The notes: a model not told the origin generated them from the letters alone. A stretch of DNA of 10,962 nucleotides from Candidatus Stahliibacteriota bacterium (GCA_030627085.1 DAOUSS010000032.1:1-10962), one strand, 5' to 3'. Counted from the stretch's first letter, positions 1-7,300 are shown. Program-made: numbers and translations.

Positions 1-94
1 TTCCGTTCGGAGTCACTATCAAAAAACTCGCATCATCGGATGAGTAGACCACACAGGGCAGTATAACTATGAGACCTACGAGAATTCTCTTCAT
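1..94 (-). CDS. N-terminal fragment of an exported protein, runs off the window
   Basis: Reading the minus strand from the ATG at 94-92 gives 31 open codons up to the window edge. The product starts MKRILVGLIVILPCVVYSS and continues DDASFLIVTPNG. The N-terminus is a clear Sec signal peptide: K-R, a hydrophobic core of about 14 residues, and a small-residue cleavage region near YSS. The ATG overlaps the TGA of the upstream gene (ATGA), so the two genes are probably translationally coupled and share an operon. A purine-rich AGGAAG lies 14 nt upstream, which is rather far for a Shine-Dalgarno, consistent with coupling. The mature start (SFLIVTPNG) vaguely resembles the opening beta strand of C25/gingipain-like peptidases, but 12 residues cannot establish this. 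The body of the gene is outside the window. Confidence 0.7.
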   Translation of the reverse strand, partial: MKRILVGLIVILPCVVYSSDDASFLIVTPNG

Positions 95-1617
95 CTTAAG
101 ATTACTATCTTCCTAACCCTTAAGCCTCCACCTGTTCGTAACTTGAGAAAATATATACCACTCGGGATATCTGAAACAATCCAATTTATTGAATAACTTC
201 CCTGCTTTCCTCTTTCCTCCACCAGTGTTCGAATCTTCCTCCCTGATATATCGTGAAGCGAAAGTATCGCTCTTCCATTATATGGAATCTTGTAATTTAT
301 CTGTAAGATAGATGATTTGGGAACGATAGAATTACAATCGAGCGTGAAATCAGTAATCTCTTGACTATTTTCTCTGAGTGTGGTTTCTCCTGTTTCTATT
401 TCAGGAAAACCATAAAATGCAATTTCTGAAAACTGAGCTCCTTCTGGAGAACTACTTTCGTATTCACTATTCCACTTGCTGATGATAGACATCCTTATAT
501 ATCTTGTAAAAAGGAACTTCGTTGAAGAGTTCTCAAATAATGGAATTTCATAAGCCGCGCCTTCCTTAAGAGGAGGAAAAGAGATATTCACTAAAGTAGC
601 CGGGGCGACTTTTCCTTCGAAATCACAAATCGCTATCTCTATGTCTTTAGGATTGGTATAGTTTGGCTTATCCCTCGATACCATCACAACATGTGTAACG
701 GGCATTTCACAGCCAAGGTCATAGATAATCCAATTTGTACTTTCATCGCCAACTACAATAGAGAAACTATTTGGATTGTCGTCTATGGAGTAGTCCGATG
801 TAAAATCTTTGTGATAACCTCCGCCATCTGCAACAACTCTTGTAATCACCTCGATGGATTCCTTTGTGCCAAGCCCGTGGAAAACTCCACTATGCTGTCC
901 GTCACTCAGACGCCAAGCCTGGTCATACTTGTAACCTATATAGCTCCATTTATTATAGGCCGTAAAGAAAGCTCTCTGATTCTTTGGTATTTCATAGCCA
1001 GAGGATGAATACCAAAATGCCTCATCGCTATCATGCCACCGGCTCCACCCAGGATATGAACTACCATCCTCACGATAAGGTCCCTTTACACAATCAAGAT
1101 AGCTTCCATAATACTGAAAGTCACACCAAAAATTCCATTCAACCTGTGGGTGTGCTAACATTTGATAATGATAGACTTTTCTTCTTTTGCAATAATCCCA
1201 TGGTGGCCACCATTTATGGTCCTCTGACATACTTCGAGTCATGACAGATGCGGTTACCTGAAATTCTTTGGTTGCTTCACATCCACCTACTACTTCTGCT
1301 ATTAACTTATAATACCCTTCTCTATCAGGTCTAAATTCAGGGAAACACAGGATGACAGACCGAACAGGGGATAAAGTTGTTTCTTGAGCAGTTTCATATA
1401 TTGCGACATCCCTATCATTGAGTATTATAGCCTTCATTATAAAGTCAGTTGTTTCCATTCCTTTATTTATAACCCTTACCTTCGGAATTAAATCGATCCC
1501 CGCAAATATTATTTCTTGCGGTTCAAAAATATCGACTATTTTGATATCAGGTGTACCAGCTTTTAAAGATATGCCTATTACAAGTATTAATAAACTGCTT
1601 ATTACTAATCTCTTCAT
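91..1617 (-). CDS. Secreted multidomain surface protein with discoidin-like domain and C-terminal FlgD/Por-type sorting-like domain
   Basis: The product is 508 residues. I chose the ATG at 1617 over the upstream in-frame ATG at 1689 because it begins a Sec signal peptide (MKRLVISSLLILVIGISLKA) and has a strong Shine-Dalgarno, GAAAGGTGG at 1635-1627, 9 nt upstream. Residues about 21-125 look like an Ig/CARDB-type beta domain (VRVINKG, EGYYKLIAEV). Residues 126-255 are rich in Trp, Tyr and Cys and I do not recognise them. Residues about 256-405 look like an F5/8 type C (discoidin) carbohydrate- or surface-binding fold, with NWIIYDLG, HVVMVSRDK, RYIRMSI and FSEIAFYG. Residues about 430-508 form the FlgD-Ig/type IX sorting-like tail, with SLHDISGRKIRTL and SGIYFLKL. 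I see no catalytic motif, so a role in adhesion or surface display is inferred. The stop overlaps the ATG of the next exported protein. A long structured leader with a terminator-like hairpin precedes it. Confidence 0.85.
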   Translation of the reverse strand: MKRLVISSLLILVIGISLKAGTPDIKIVDIFEPQEIIFAGIDLIPKVRVINKGMETTDFIMKAIILNDRDVAIYETAQETTLSPVRSVILCFPEFRPDREGYYKLIAEVVGGCEATKEFQVTASVMTRSMSEDHKWWPPWDYCKRRKVYHYQMLAHPQVEWNFWCDFQYYGSYLDCVKGPYREDGSSYPGWSRWHDSDEAFWYSSSGYEIPKNQRAFFTAYNKWSYIGYKYDQAWRLSDGQHSGVFHGLGTKESIEVITRVVADGGGYHKDFTSDYSIDDNPNSFSIVVGDESTNWIIYDLGCEMPVTHVVMVSRDKPNYTNPKDIEIAICDFEGKVAPATLVNISFPPLKEGAAYEIPLFENSSTKFLFTRYIRMSIISKWNSEYESSSPEGAQFSEIAFYGFPEIETGETTLRENSQEITDFTLDCNSIVPKSSILQINYKIPYNGRAILSLHDISGRKIRTLVEERGKQGSYSINWIVSDIPSGIYFLKLRTGGGLRVRKIVILR

Positions 1618-1752
1618 AAGATATCGCCACCTTTCATAAAATTTAAAAATTGATTGATACATAGGTGTGCCAAACATCCTGCGTATCACTTGACACGCAG
1701 AGCTAATCTAAACGAACCTCACAAATCTCGCATAAAAGAACCCACAAGAACG

Positions 1753-1797
1753 AATAAAAATACCCCCAACCTATTCTATCAAAAAGATTGAGGGTAT
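1753..1797 (-). terminator. Terminator or attenuator hairpin in the leader of the surface-protein gene
   Basis: In the minus-strand RNA the arms AUACCCUCAAUC (1797-1786) and GGUUGGGGGUAU (1771-1760) pair over all 12 positions, two of them G-U, around a 14-nt loop, and are followed by TTTTATT. On the plus strand the wobble pairs become C-A mismatches, so the structure is specific to minus-strand transcripts. It lies between the candidate promoter at 1922-1950 and the surface-protein start at 1617, so it would act as an attenuator for that gene. Alternatively it ends a transcript arriving from the GAF-PAS gene. Confidence 0.7.
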
Positions 1798-1809
1798 GGA
1801 AAGATTACA

Positions 1810-1848
1810 CTACCTGTTTATATTTGAAGGGTAAAAAGCAACCTTCAT
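1810..1848 (-). CDS. Possible 12-residue leader peptide
   Basis: A mini-ORF reads MKVAFYPSNINR and stops at TAG. It has a good Shine-Dalgarno, AGGGGAG at 1860-1854, 5 nt before the ATG. That Shine-Dalgarno is the 3' side of a short CCC-GAAA-GGG tetraloop hairpin (1866-1857). The ORF ends 12 nt before the terminator hairpin at 1797-1753, the arrangement of a translation-coupled attenuator. The peptide has no run of one amino acid, so it gives no clue to a ligand. It could be a chance ORF. Confidence 0.35.
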   Translation of the reverse strand: MKVAFYPSNINR

Positions 1849-1921
1849 ATACTCTCCCCTTTCGGGTTTTTAATTCCTGAGATTAGATGGCAAGTTTTCT
1901 ATTTTAAAAATCACTACTATT

Positions 1922-1950
1922 ATCATAATACAAAAATTCCCTCTTGTCAA
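1922..1950 (-). promoter_or_regulatory. Sigma-70 promoter for the surface-protein operon leader
   Basis: On the minus strand TTGACA (1950-1945) is followed after exactly 17 nt by TATGAT (1927-1922), which is 11 of 12 consensus positions. Transcription would start near 1915 and cover the mini-ORF, the terminator-like hairpin and then the gene starting at 1617, giving an untranslated leader of about 300 nt. Confidence 0.7.
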
Positions 1951-1960
1951 GTAATTCATC

Positions 1961-1992
1961 AGAGGTCTCTGGGTATTTTTTCAGAGACCTCT
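1961..1992 (-). terminator. Strong hairpin directly after the GAF-PAS stop codon
   Basis: AGAGGTCTCTG (1961-1971) and CAGAGACCTCT (1982-1992) form a perfect 11-bp stem with a 10-nt loop, starting 1 nt after the TGA. No T run follows on the minus strand, so it is not a classical intrinsic terminator. A role as transcript 3'-end stabiliser or factor-dependent terminator is plausible. Confidence 0.5.
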
Positions 1993-1993
1993 A

Positions 1994-3226
1994 TCATTCC
2001 CAATGCTTCTTCAAAAAATCTTTAACCTTCTCGGCGTCAAGGCATTCGCTATCAATCCGTTTTAATATTTTCTCGATCCTTTCAACCTGCTTATTTATCT
2101 TTTTTGATGTTTCATCGCCTTTTATTCTGGCTAAGCCATCTATTACAGCCAGAGGATTTTTTGTCCCCTCAATTAAAATAGCAAACTGCTCAATATGTTG
2201 CTCTATCTGCTCATAGGCTTTTCTTATGGTTTCTTTCAACCTTTTGCGTTCCGTGATGTTCAGCATCACTCCGCATAGCCTAATGGGTTTATCGTCCTTA
2301 ACAAACACGGTGAAAGTATTTCTTAGCCACACAGGGCGTCCATCATCTGCTAACATTCGGAATTCAAACTTGTGAGTTTTCTTTTCTGCGGCTGTTTTCT
2401 TCAAAAGGGCAATGACCCGTTCCCGATCATCTGGGTGGAGATGGTTCTCGAAGAATGCAGCTTCTTTAAGCCAACATTGGATACTATAGCCAAGAAGTCG
2501 CTCAGCTTGCTTGCTGACAAAATAAAACTGGAGAGTTTGCGCATCTGCTTCCCATACGATACCATCAATGGTATTAACGAGTTTTTCGTATACCTGGTGG
2601 AATTTTATCAGTGCCTCCTTAGCCTGCTTAAATTCAGCGCGCTCTCTAAGAGAAGAGATACCATACGCCAGGTAATTTGCTAGTTGTGTCAGCAGACTCA
2701 CTTCTTGTGGGTCAAAGGCATCTGGCTCAGCGGCATAGATATTAAGTACACCCAAGGTCTGACCGTGAGCAATCAAAGGAAGTGCAACTCTGCGGGTGGG
2801 ACCACTGCCACTTTCAGTATCTACCCTTGAGATGTCTATTATGTCAAGGTAATCCTTCCCGTATCCCGCCAACAGCACAGGTCGCACGGTCTTATCTTTA
2901 TCCTCCTCGGTTGAACTAACCCATGCCACACGATATTCGCCGACTTTTACGATGATTCGGCATACCTCATGCAGTAGCTCCGATTCCTCCACAGCACACA
3001 GCACTGCCTGATTGCATTCACCGGGGACCTGGCATATCTCATTCAGCACTTCCAACTCCTCCACAGCACGCAACACTGCCTGGGTGCATTCACTGAGGAT
3101 CTTAAGTGCACGGTTGACTTTATGTAACTCGTCCTCTATGTGCTTGCTCTTGTTGAAGTCGGCTAATATCTTTGCGGATTTTCCTTCGCAAAAAGAAGAA
3201 ACCGATATGTTTAAATTTCTCTCCAT
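1994..3226 (-). CDS. GAF-PAS sensor protein with degenerate histidine-kinase-like tail, no ATPase domain
   Basis: The product is 410 residues. Residues about 82-190 form a GAF domain (VCRIIVKVGEYRVAWV, then LPLIAHGQTLGVLNIYA, FDPQEVSLLTQLANYLAYGI). Residues about 212-330 form a PAS fold of the PAS_3 type (IDGIVWEAD, AERLLGYS, HPDDRERV, EFRMLADDGRPVWLRNT, GVMLNITERK). The tail (331-410) resembles the helical dimerisation segment found after PAS domains in many archaeal and candidate-phylum sensors, with KNPLAVIDGLA. The position where a phosphoacceptor His would be expected is Gly354, and no HATPase domain follows. It is therefore probably a cytoplasmic ligand- or redox-sensing adaptor rather than an active kinase. 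Residues 46-67 and 70-91 are a tandem duplication with a 24-residue period. GGGGTGA lies just 3 nt before the ATG, an unusually tight spacing. The gene begins 53 bp after the 117-residue gene and may be co-transcribed with it. Confidence 0.85.
   Translation of the reverse strand: MERNLNISVSSFCEGKSAKILADFNKSKHIEDELHKVNRALKILSECTQAVLRAVEELEVLNEICQVPGECNQAVLCAVEESELLHEVCRIIVKVGEYRVAWVSSTEEDKDKTVRPVLLAGYGKDYLDIIDISRVDTESGSGPTRRVALPLIAHGQTLGVLNIYAAEPDAFDPQEVSLLTQLANYLAYGISSLRERAEFKQAKEALIKFHQVYEKLVNTIDGIVWEADAQTLQFYFVSKQAERLLGYSIQCWLKEAAFFENHLHPDDRERVIALLKKTAAEKKTHKFEFRMLADDGRPVWLRNTFTVFVKDDKPIRLCGVMLNITERKRLKETIRKAYEQIEQHIEQFAILIEGTKNPLAVIDGLARIKGDETSKKINKQVERIEKILKRIDSECLDAEKVKDFLKKHWE
2951..3094 (-). 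repeat. 72-bp tandem duplication inside the GAF-PAS gene
   Basis: The coding segment for ECTQAVLRAVEELEVLNEIC is followed, at a period of 24 codons, by a second copy, ECNQAVLCAVEESELLHEVC. The DNA copies are still close (for example both contain CAGGCAGTG and GTGCTGTGGAGGA). The second copy continues smoothly into the GAF domain, so the first is probably the extra one. The duplication lengthens the helix that leads into the GAF domain. Confidence 0.7.
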
Positions 3227-3279
3227 TTCACCCCATTCGTTATATATAAGTTTATAAAAGCAATACCATATAGACTTGG

Positions 3280-3633
3280 TTACCTCCCTTTCATAAAGGA
3301 GCTTATGTGTTCTTGTATTTGCTTTCTCATGTCGTCTTCAGAGATAATGGAATTCAGAAAATTGGGTAGTTTTCTGTCTGAAAGAGCCATTTCTTTGGGT
3401 GAACTTATAGATATCCATGGAGTGCCTTGTCCTAACTGTCGTTCAAAGGTAAGTGTTTCTTTCCCGGTAATCAGGGTAAGCATATAACTACTTTTGTCAA
3501 AGGATTGCTCAAATGTTGTTGAACGGCTCCCGACCTCAACCATCTTTGGCCTCAGATAGAACTTCAGCATTTTCACAATTCTTCCACTTTCTTTAAGGGC
3601 GAGGAGGGCTTCTATTTTATTTTCTTGATACAT
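3280..3633 (-). CDS. Hypothetical protein, 117 residues
   Basis: I do not recognise this protein. It starts at an ATG preceded by GGAGGAT at a spacing of about 6 nt, an excellent ribosome-binding site that supports a real gene. It has no signal peptide and no membrane segment. Residues 1-20 look helical (MYQENKIEALLALKESGRIV). Residues 22-80 look rich in beta strand (MLKFYLRP, SYMLTLITGKETLTF, PWISISS). The C-terminus is a charged helix (EDDMRKQIQEHISSFMKG). This is a compact cytoplasmic alpha/beta protein of unknown role. It sits between the terminator of the secreted-peptide gene and the GAF-PAS gene, so it may form a two-gene unit with the latter. Confidence 0.7.
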   Translation of the reverse strand: MYQENKIEALLALKESGRIVKMLKFYLRPKMVEVGSRSTTFEQSFDKSSYMLTLITGKETLTFERQLGQGTPWISISSPKEMALSDRKLPNFLNSIISEDDMRKQIQEHISSFMKGR

Positions 3634-3783
3634 AATATCCTCCAGTTACAAATGACAGAAAATATCACTTTACCCACAAAAGATAATTTCAATCACGAAT
3701 CAGCTGGATCGTATATACTCCCAAAATAGCACTGACTTAACTGTCAAAAACTGCCTGTCTGTGTCGTATAACACAAAGATACA
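3634..3783. other. Upstream region of the 117-residue gene
   Basis: I see no gene here. A TTGACA lies on the minus strand at 3747-3742 but no good -10 sits at the right distance, so I do not call a promoter. An inverted repeat TGTGT-N6-ACACA at 3760-3775 shares the GTGT/ACAC ends of the palindromes at 4154-4328 and may be a weak relative of them. Confidence 0.35.
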
Positions 3784-3820
3784 AAGGGAGGGTTAAGAAA
3801 GGGGTTCTGCACCCTCCCTT
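3784..3820 (-). terminator. Terminator of the secreted-peptide gene
   Basis: AAGGGAGGGT (3784-3793) and ACCCTCCCTT (3811-3820) form a perfect, GC-rich 10-bp stem. The loop itself contains a small AGAA/TTCT pairing. The hairpin starts 8 nt after the stop codon of the 60-residue peptide and is followed on the minus strand by TTTGTATCTTTG, a discontinuous T-rich tail. Confidence 0.75.
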
Positions 3821-3828
3821 ATGATTTA

Positions 3829-4011
3829 TTATCTGCCACCGCCAATACCATAAATTCCAGGTGGCCGAGGAACTCCAGGTGGCCGAGGAACTCCAGGTGG
3901 CCGAGGGTCAACTGGTAATCGGTCATTACCACCAAATGCTACAGTAGCTGTTGATAGGGCAATGATAAGTGCTATCCCCACCAAGCACAGTTTTTTTAGA
4001 AGTTTACTCAT
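3829..4011 (-). CDS. Small secreted proline/glycine-rich peptide with RPPGVP repeats
   Basis: The product is 60 residues. I chose the ATG at 4011 because a near-perfect Shine-Dalgarno, AAAGGAGGTG (4027-4018), ends 6 nt upstream. The in-frame GTG at 4020 is part of that Shine-Dalgarno and cannot be the start. Residues 1-27 are a Sec signal peptide: MSKLLKK, then a hydrophobic LVGIALIIALSTATVAFG. The predicted mature part is about 33 residues, GNDRLPVDP, then RPPGVP, RPPGVP, RPPGIY and finally GIGGGR. It has no Cys, so it is not disulfide-bonded or a lipoprotein. The role is unknown. A secreted signalling peptide, a surface or matrix peptide, or a substrate for modification are possibilities. 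A candidate sigma-54 promoter sits upstream and a terminator follows directly, so it is probably a monocistronic, strongly regulated gene next to the giant sigma-54 activator. Confidence 0.8.
   Translation of the reverse strand: MSKLLKKLCLVGIALIIALSTATVAFGGNDRLPVDPRPPGVPRPPGVPRPPGIYGIGGGR
3856..3906 (-). repeat. 18-bp tandem repeat encoding RPPGVP
   Basis: Two identical 18-bp units (3856-3873 and 3874-3891) and a third that matches over its first 15 bp (3892-3906) encode the proline-rich repeats of the small secreted peptide. The exact identity of the units at DNA level points to recent or ongoing unit-number change. Confidence 0.9.
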
Positions 4012-4053
4012 TCTACTCACCTCCTTTAGTTTATTTAGTCACTATTTATAAAG

Positions 4054-4069
4054 AGCAAAAAGCGTGTCA
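4054..4069 (-). promoter_or_regulatory. Candidate sigma-54 (-24/-12) promoter of the secreted-peptide gene
   Basis: The minus strand reads TGACACG (4069-4063), four bases, then TTGCT (4058-4054). The consensus is TGGCACG-N4-TTGCW, so the only departure is A for the second G of the -24 GG. The 10-nt spacing between the GG-equivalent and the GC dinucleotide is exact. Transcription would start near 4043, leaving a leader of about 31 nt that contains the Shine-Dalgarno. An alternative GG-N10-GC match further upstream (4100-4086 region) fits less well at -12. Confidence 0.6.
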
Positions 4070-4099
4070 GATTAAACGAAGACTTGCGTAATACTTGCC

Positions 4100-4117
4100 T
4101 TTGTAAGGACTTACAAA
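4100..4117. promoter_or_regulatory. Perfect palindrome between promoter and upstream sites
   Basis: TTTGTAAG (4100-4107) and CTTACAAA (4110-4117) form a perfect 8-bp inverted repeat around two bases. It differs from the 23-bp palindromes and sits about 65 bp upstream of the inferred start site, between the activator-type sites and the -24 element. It could bind a second regulator. Confidence 0.4.
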
Positions 4118-4145
4118 ATCCCTTTAGAAGAGCGTTATTCTTTGT

Positions 4146-4209
4146 CATCAAAAAAGTGTAACATTTTGTTACACTTCCATCAAAAAAGTGTAACATTTTG
4201 TTACACTTC
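4146..4209. repeat. Two perfect tandem 32-bp repeats, each holding a 23-bp palindrome
   Basis: The 32-bp units 4146-4177 and 4178-4209 are identical. Each contains AAGTGTAAC-N5-GTTACACTT, at 4154-4176 and 4186-4208. The centres are 32 bp apart, close to three helical turns, so bound dimers would lie on the same DNA face. They are centred about 122 and 154 bp upstream of the inferred sigma-54 start, the classical position of enhancer sites for NtrC-family activators. On the minus strand each hairpin is followed by TTTTTT, so an AU-rich tandem terminator for the regulator gene is the main alternative. Confidence 0.75.
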
Positions 4210-4305
4210 CTTTGTTATCGATTTTGTCGAATTTTCACAAGTTATGTCTTTTTAAGGGGTTGGGAGAAATTTCCCTGAAGGGAGGATTAGTCTTAACCCT
4301 CTAAA

Positions 4306-4328
4306 AAGTGTAACAAAACGTTACACTT
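4306..4328. promoter_or_regulatory. Third copy of the 23-bp palindrome
   Basis: The arms AAGTGTAAC (4306-4314) and GTTACACTT (4320-4328) are identical to those at 4154-4176. Read on the minus strand the centre is GTTTT instead of ATTTT, so only one base of 23 differs. It begins 2 nt after the stop codon of the giant regulator and is followed on the minus strand by a run of five T, counted from the end of the stem. It may be a distal operator, a terminator, or both. Confidence 0.65.
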
Positions 4329-4330
4329 TA

Positions 4331-7300
4331 TCATAAACCGTATTTTTTCATCTTTCTATCGAGGGTTGGTCTTGATATACCAAGTAACTTTATTACCTTT
4401 CTTTTGTTACCTCCTGCGGCTTTAAGAGCTGCCTTGATACATCTCTTTTCTATATCGGCAAGGGAGCAGAGGAAGATGGCTTCTTTGTCTTCGCCAGGTT
4501 CTCCTTGAGTTAACGATTTTGGTAGTTCTTTCTCGGTGATTTTTTTACCTTCTGCCATAACAATAGCCCTTTCTATGACATTCTCAAGTTCTCTTACATT
4601 ACCAGGCCATTGGTGGTTCTGGAGGAAATAAAGAGCTCCTGGTGTAAACCCGGTTACATTCTTGTTGAGTCTCTTTCTGAATTTACGAAGGATATAGGCT
4701 GCAAGAAGTGGAATATCCTCCTTTCTTTCTTTTAAAGGGGGCATCTTGATTGACATTACATTTAACCTGTAGTAGAGGTCGTCTCTGAATTTTCCCTCTT
4801 TTACTTGCCTTTGCAAGTCTCTGTTGGTTGCTGTTATCACTCTTACATCAACCTTTTTACTTTTCGTGGCTCCAACCCTTCGCAGTTCACCATCCTGAAG
4901 AACCCGAAGGAGTTTGGTCTGAATATTTGGGTTTAATTCTGCAATTTCGTCGAAGAAGATAGTTCCACCATCTGCTATTTCAAAGAGTCCCTGCTTATCC
5001 TGGGTAGCTCCAGTGAATGCTCCTTTTACATAGCCGAACAGTTCTGATTCAAGGAGTTCCTCTGGTATAGCACTTGAATTTACAACGATAAAATTCTTGT
5101 CCTTTCTGGGTCCATTATAGTGAATAATATTGGCAACAATCTCCTTGCCTGTTCCTGTCTCACCCTCAATTATTACAGAGGAGTCGTATTTAATGATTTT
5201 TTCAAGGGCATTGTATACTTTTTGCATTGGTTTTGTTTTTCCTATCAGGTTGCCAAAGCTATATCTTTCTTCCGCGACAGTTTTCAGGTGGGTAATCTGG
5301 TCTTTCATATCAATGTTTTCGAGTTCAAGTAGTTTGTTGGCGGTTTTTAGTTCTTCTATTAACTTAGCGTTTTCAAGAGCTATGGCAGCCTGGTCACAAA
5401 AGGCTCGAAGGAATGCAAGGTCTTCTGAGGTAAAGGCATCCCTTTTTCTTCTGTCATCAATATAGATGGCACCAACAAGACGGTCCTTAATTCTGAAGGG
5501 AACGCACAGAATTGAAAGGAGTTTGAATTTGGCTATACTCTTCCTATCTTTAAGTCTTGGCTCTGCTTGTGCATTGGCAGTGATTATCAGCTCGCCTTTC
5601 TTTTCCACATTCTCCACTATAGTTTTTGAAAAGTCTGACATATCGGCAATTGATTGCTTATCCATATTTCTAGCGGTTTTTACTATAAGGTCTTTTCCTT
5701 CTCTCAGTAGTATGAAGCCTCTTTCTGCTTCCATAGTTTCAATGGTAAGATCCAGTATTTTCTCAAGCAGTTCATTTATCTCCATTGTAGAGTTTACTAT
5801 CTGGCTCATCCTGTAAAGGGTCTTAAGTCTTTTGTCTTCTCCGGGAATGGGTTCTAACAAAAGAGGGGAATATTTTTCGAGTTTCGTAATCAGGGAATTC
5901 ACTCTCTTCAAATCTCCATTTGCATTTAGGTTTTTGAATATTTGCTCTGCTTGTTTTAGTCTTGTCAGGGTCTGGTCAAGGAGCCCTTCTCGCCAGAATT
6001 TTCTACCTATTTTCCCTTTAATAGAAAACATCTCTTCTCCAGCAACAAGGAGGGTTTTACCGAGTTCGTGTTCTGTTTTTAACTCTTTTAGAGTCTCTAT
6101 TGATTTGGAGTAAGAGATGAGTGCCTTATCTATTTCTCTTTTTCTGGAGTATACAGTACCAAAGACCCTTTGAGTAATACCGAGATGGAGGCGGTCATTG
6201 ATTTCTTCACACAGTTTAATCCCTTTCAAGCAGTAGTCTTCTGCTGTTGAGATATTGCCGGTAAGCAAATAATATTCAGCCAAAGTTGGGCATACCTCTG
6301 CCATTCCTTTCTTTGATTCTTGTTGCTGGTGAAGATGAAAACTCTGGTGAAGGAATTCGGAAGCCCCCTCCATCTTTCCCTGGAGCATATGGACTGTACC
6401 TATATTATGCAAGGTGGATGCTATATCTTTCCAATCTGATATTTGCTTCTTAATTTTGAGGGCTTTTTTCAGGTTTTTGATTGCTTTTGTTAAATCGCCT
6501 GTTTCCTTGTAGAGATTACCGAGGTTATTGTATATCCATGCGATTAGAAGCGTATCTTTTATCTCCTGAGCTATCAAAAGGGCTGCTTTATAGTTATCAA
6601 TTGCATAGTCTAAGTCGCCTCTCTCCTGGTATATAGTACCCAGTGCCATGTGGACTGCGGCTGTTCTTCGTTTGTTTCCTGTTCTTTTTAATGTAGCGAG
6701 AGTTGATGTATAATGTCTCAGGGCACTATCAAAATCACCCTGTTCTTGAGCAAGAATTCCAAGGGCGTTATAATATTGGGCGAGAATATGAGGGCTGCTT
6801 CTTTTTTCTTGGATTTTTAGGCCCTTTTTGTAGAAATTTTCTGCCTCCTTCAGTTTTCCTGTTTTCCACAAGATTTGTCCAAGGTTGTACAAAGTAGACT
6901 CAATGATGTCTTGATTCTTAATTTCCTTAGCGACCTTTAGTGTTTTTTTGTAATGTTGTCCTGCTTTTTCATAATCTCCCTTTTGAAGGTAGACTGCTCC
7001 AAGAGCACTATGAGTATAACTCAAACCAAATAGGTCATTGTATTTTTCTGCCATTTTGATTGCTTTTTGAGAGTAGGACAGGGATTTTTTAAGGTCTCCA
7101 AGGCACATATGAACCCATCCAATGTCGCTGAGGAGGAGCACCTTTTGAGAGACATCCTTTGAGGGTATCTTAAACCCTTTCTGAAAGTAATTCAGTGCCT
7201 CATCATAATTTTGCTGGTCTCTGTATATCATTCCTATTTTTCTGTAAATTCTTATGGAGGAACCCCCGGTTACAAGAGGAAGGGCGGATTCGTATTTTAT

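Larger units (their letters stand above)
1618..1993. other. Structured intergenic leader region (376 bp)
   Basis: This gap contains no conventional gene. From high to low coordinates it holds an 11-bp hairpin next to the GAF-PAS stop, a near-consensus promoter, a leader with a CCC-GAAA-GGG hairpin and a mini-ORF, the terminator-like hairpin, and a smaller inverted repeat CTGCGT...ACGCAG (1679-1700). The Shine-Dalgarno for the surface protein follows. I compared the leader with the riboswitch consensus sequences I know and found no convincing match. Confidence 0.6.
4012..4330. other. Regulatory intergenic region between giant regulator and secreted peptide (319 bp)
   Basis: No ORF is supported here. 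Besides the palindromes and the -24/-12 element, the part from 4258 to 4300 contains interleaved inverted repeats (GGGA-GAAATT-TCCC and TCCCT-GA-AGGGA, within the wider pair GGGTT...AACCC) that could fold in the 3' untranslated RNA of the regulator. ACTTGC occurs twice at 11-bp spacing (4082-4098). Confidence 0.6.

Noticed and set aside
691..1244. Plus-strand ORFs antisense to the surface protein
   Set aside because: They lie fully inside a well-supported minus-strand gene, lack ribosome-binding sites and show no domain.
1655..1673. TTGGCACA on the minus strand before the surface protein, a perfect sigma-54 -24 element
   Set aside because: At the required 10-nt spacing the -12 GC dinucleotide is missing (TA instead), so it is not called as a promoter.
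1618..1689. Upstream ATG extending the surface protein by 24 residues
   Set aside because: It would bury the signal peptide behind a charged, aromatic segment, and the internal ATG has the better Shine-Dalgarno.
1840..1915. Known riboswitch in the surface-protein leader
   Set aside because: CTCAGGAAT and CCCGAAAGGGG faintly recall glycine and cyclic-dinucleotide riboswitch pieces, but the rest of those consensus structures is absent.
3742..3747. TTGACA as a promoter for the 117-residue gene
   Set aside because: No acceptable -10 hexamer lies 16-18 nt downstream.
4012..4020. GTG start for the small secreted peptide
   Set aside because: The GTG is the 3' end of the Shine-Dalgarno AAAGGAGGTG that serves the ATG at 4011.
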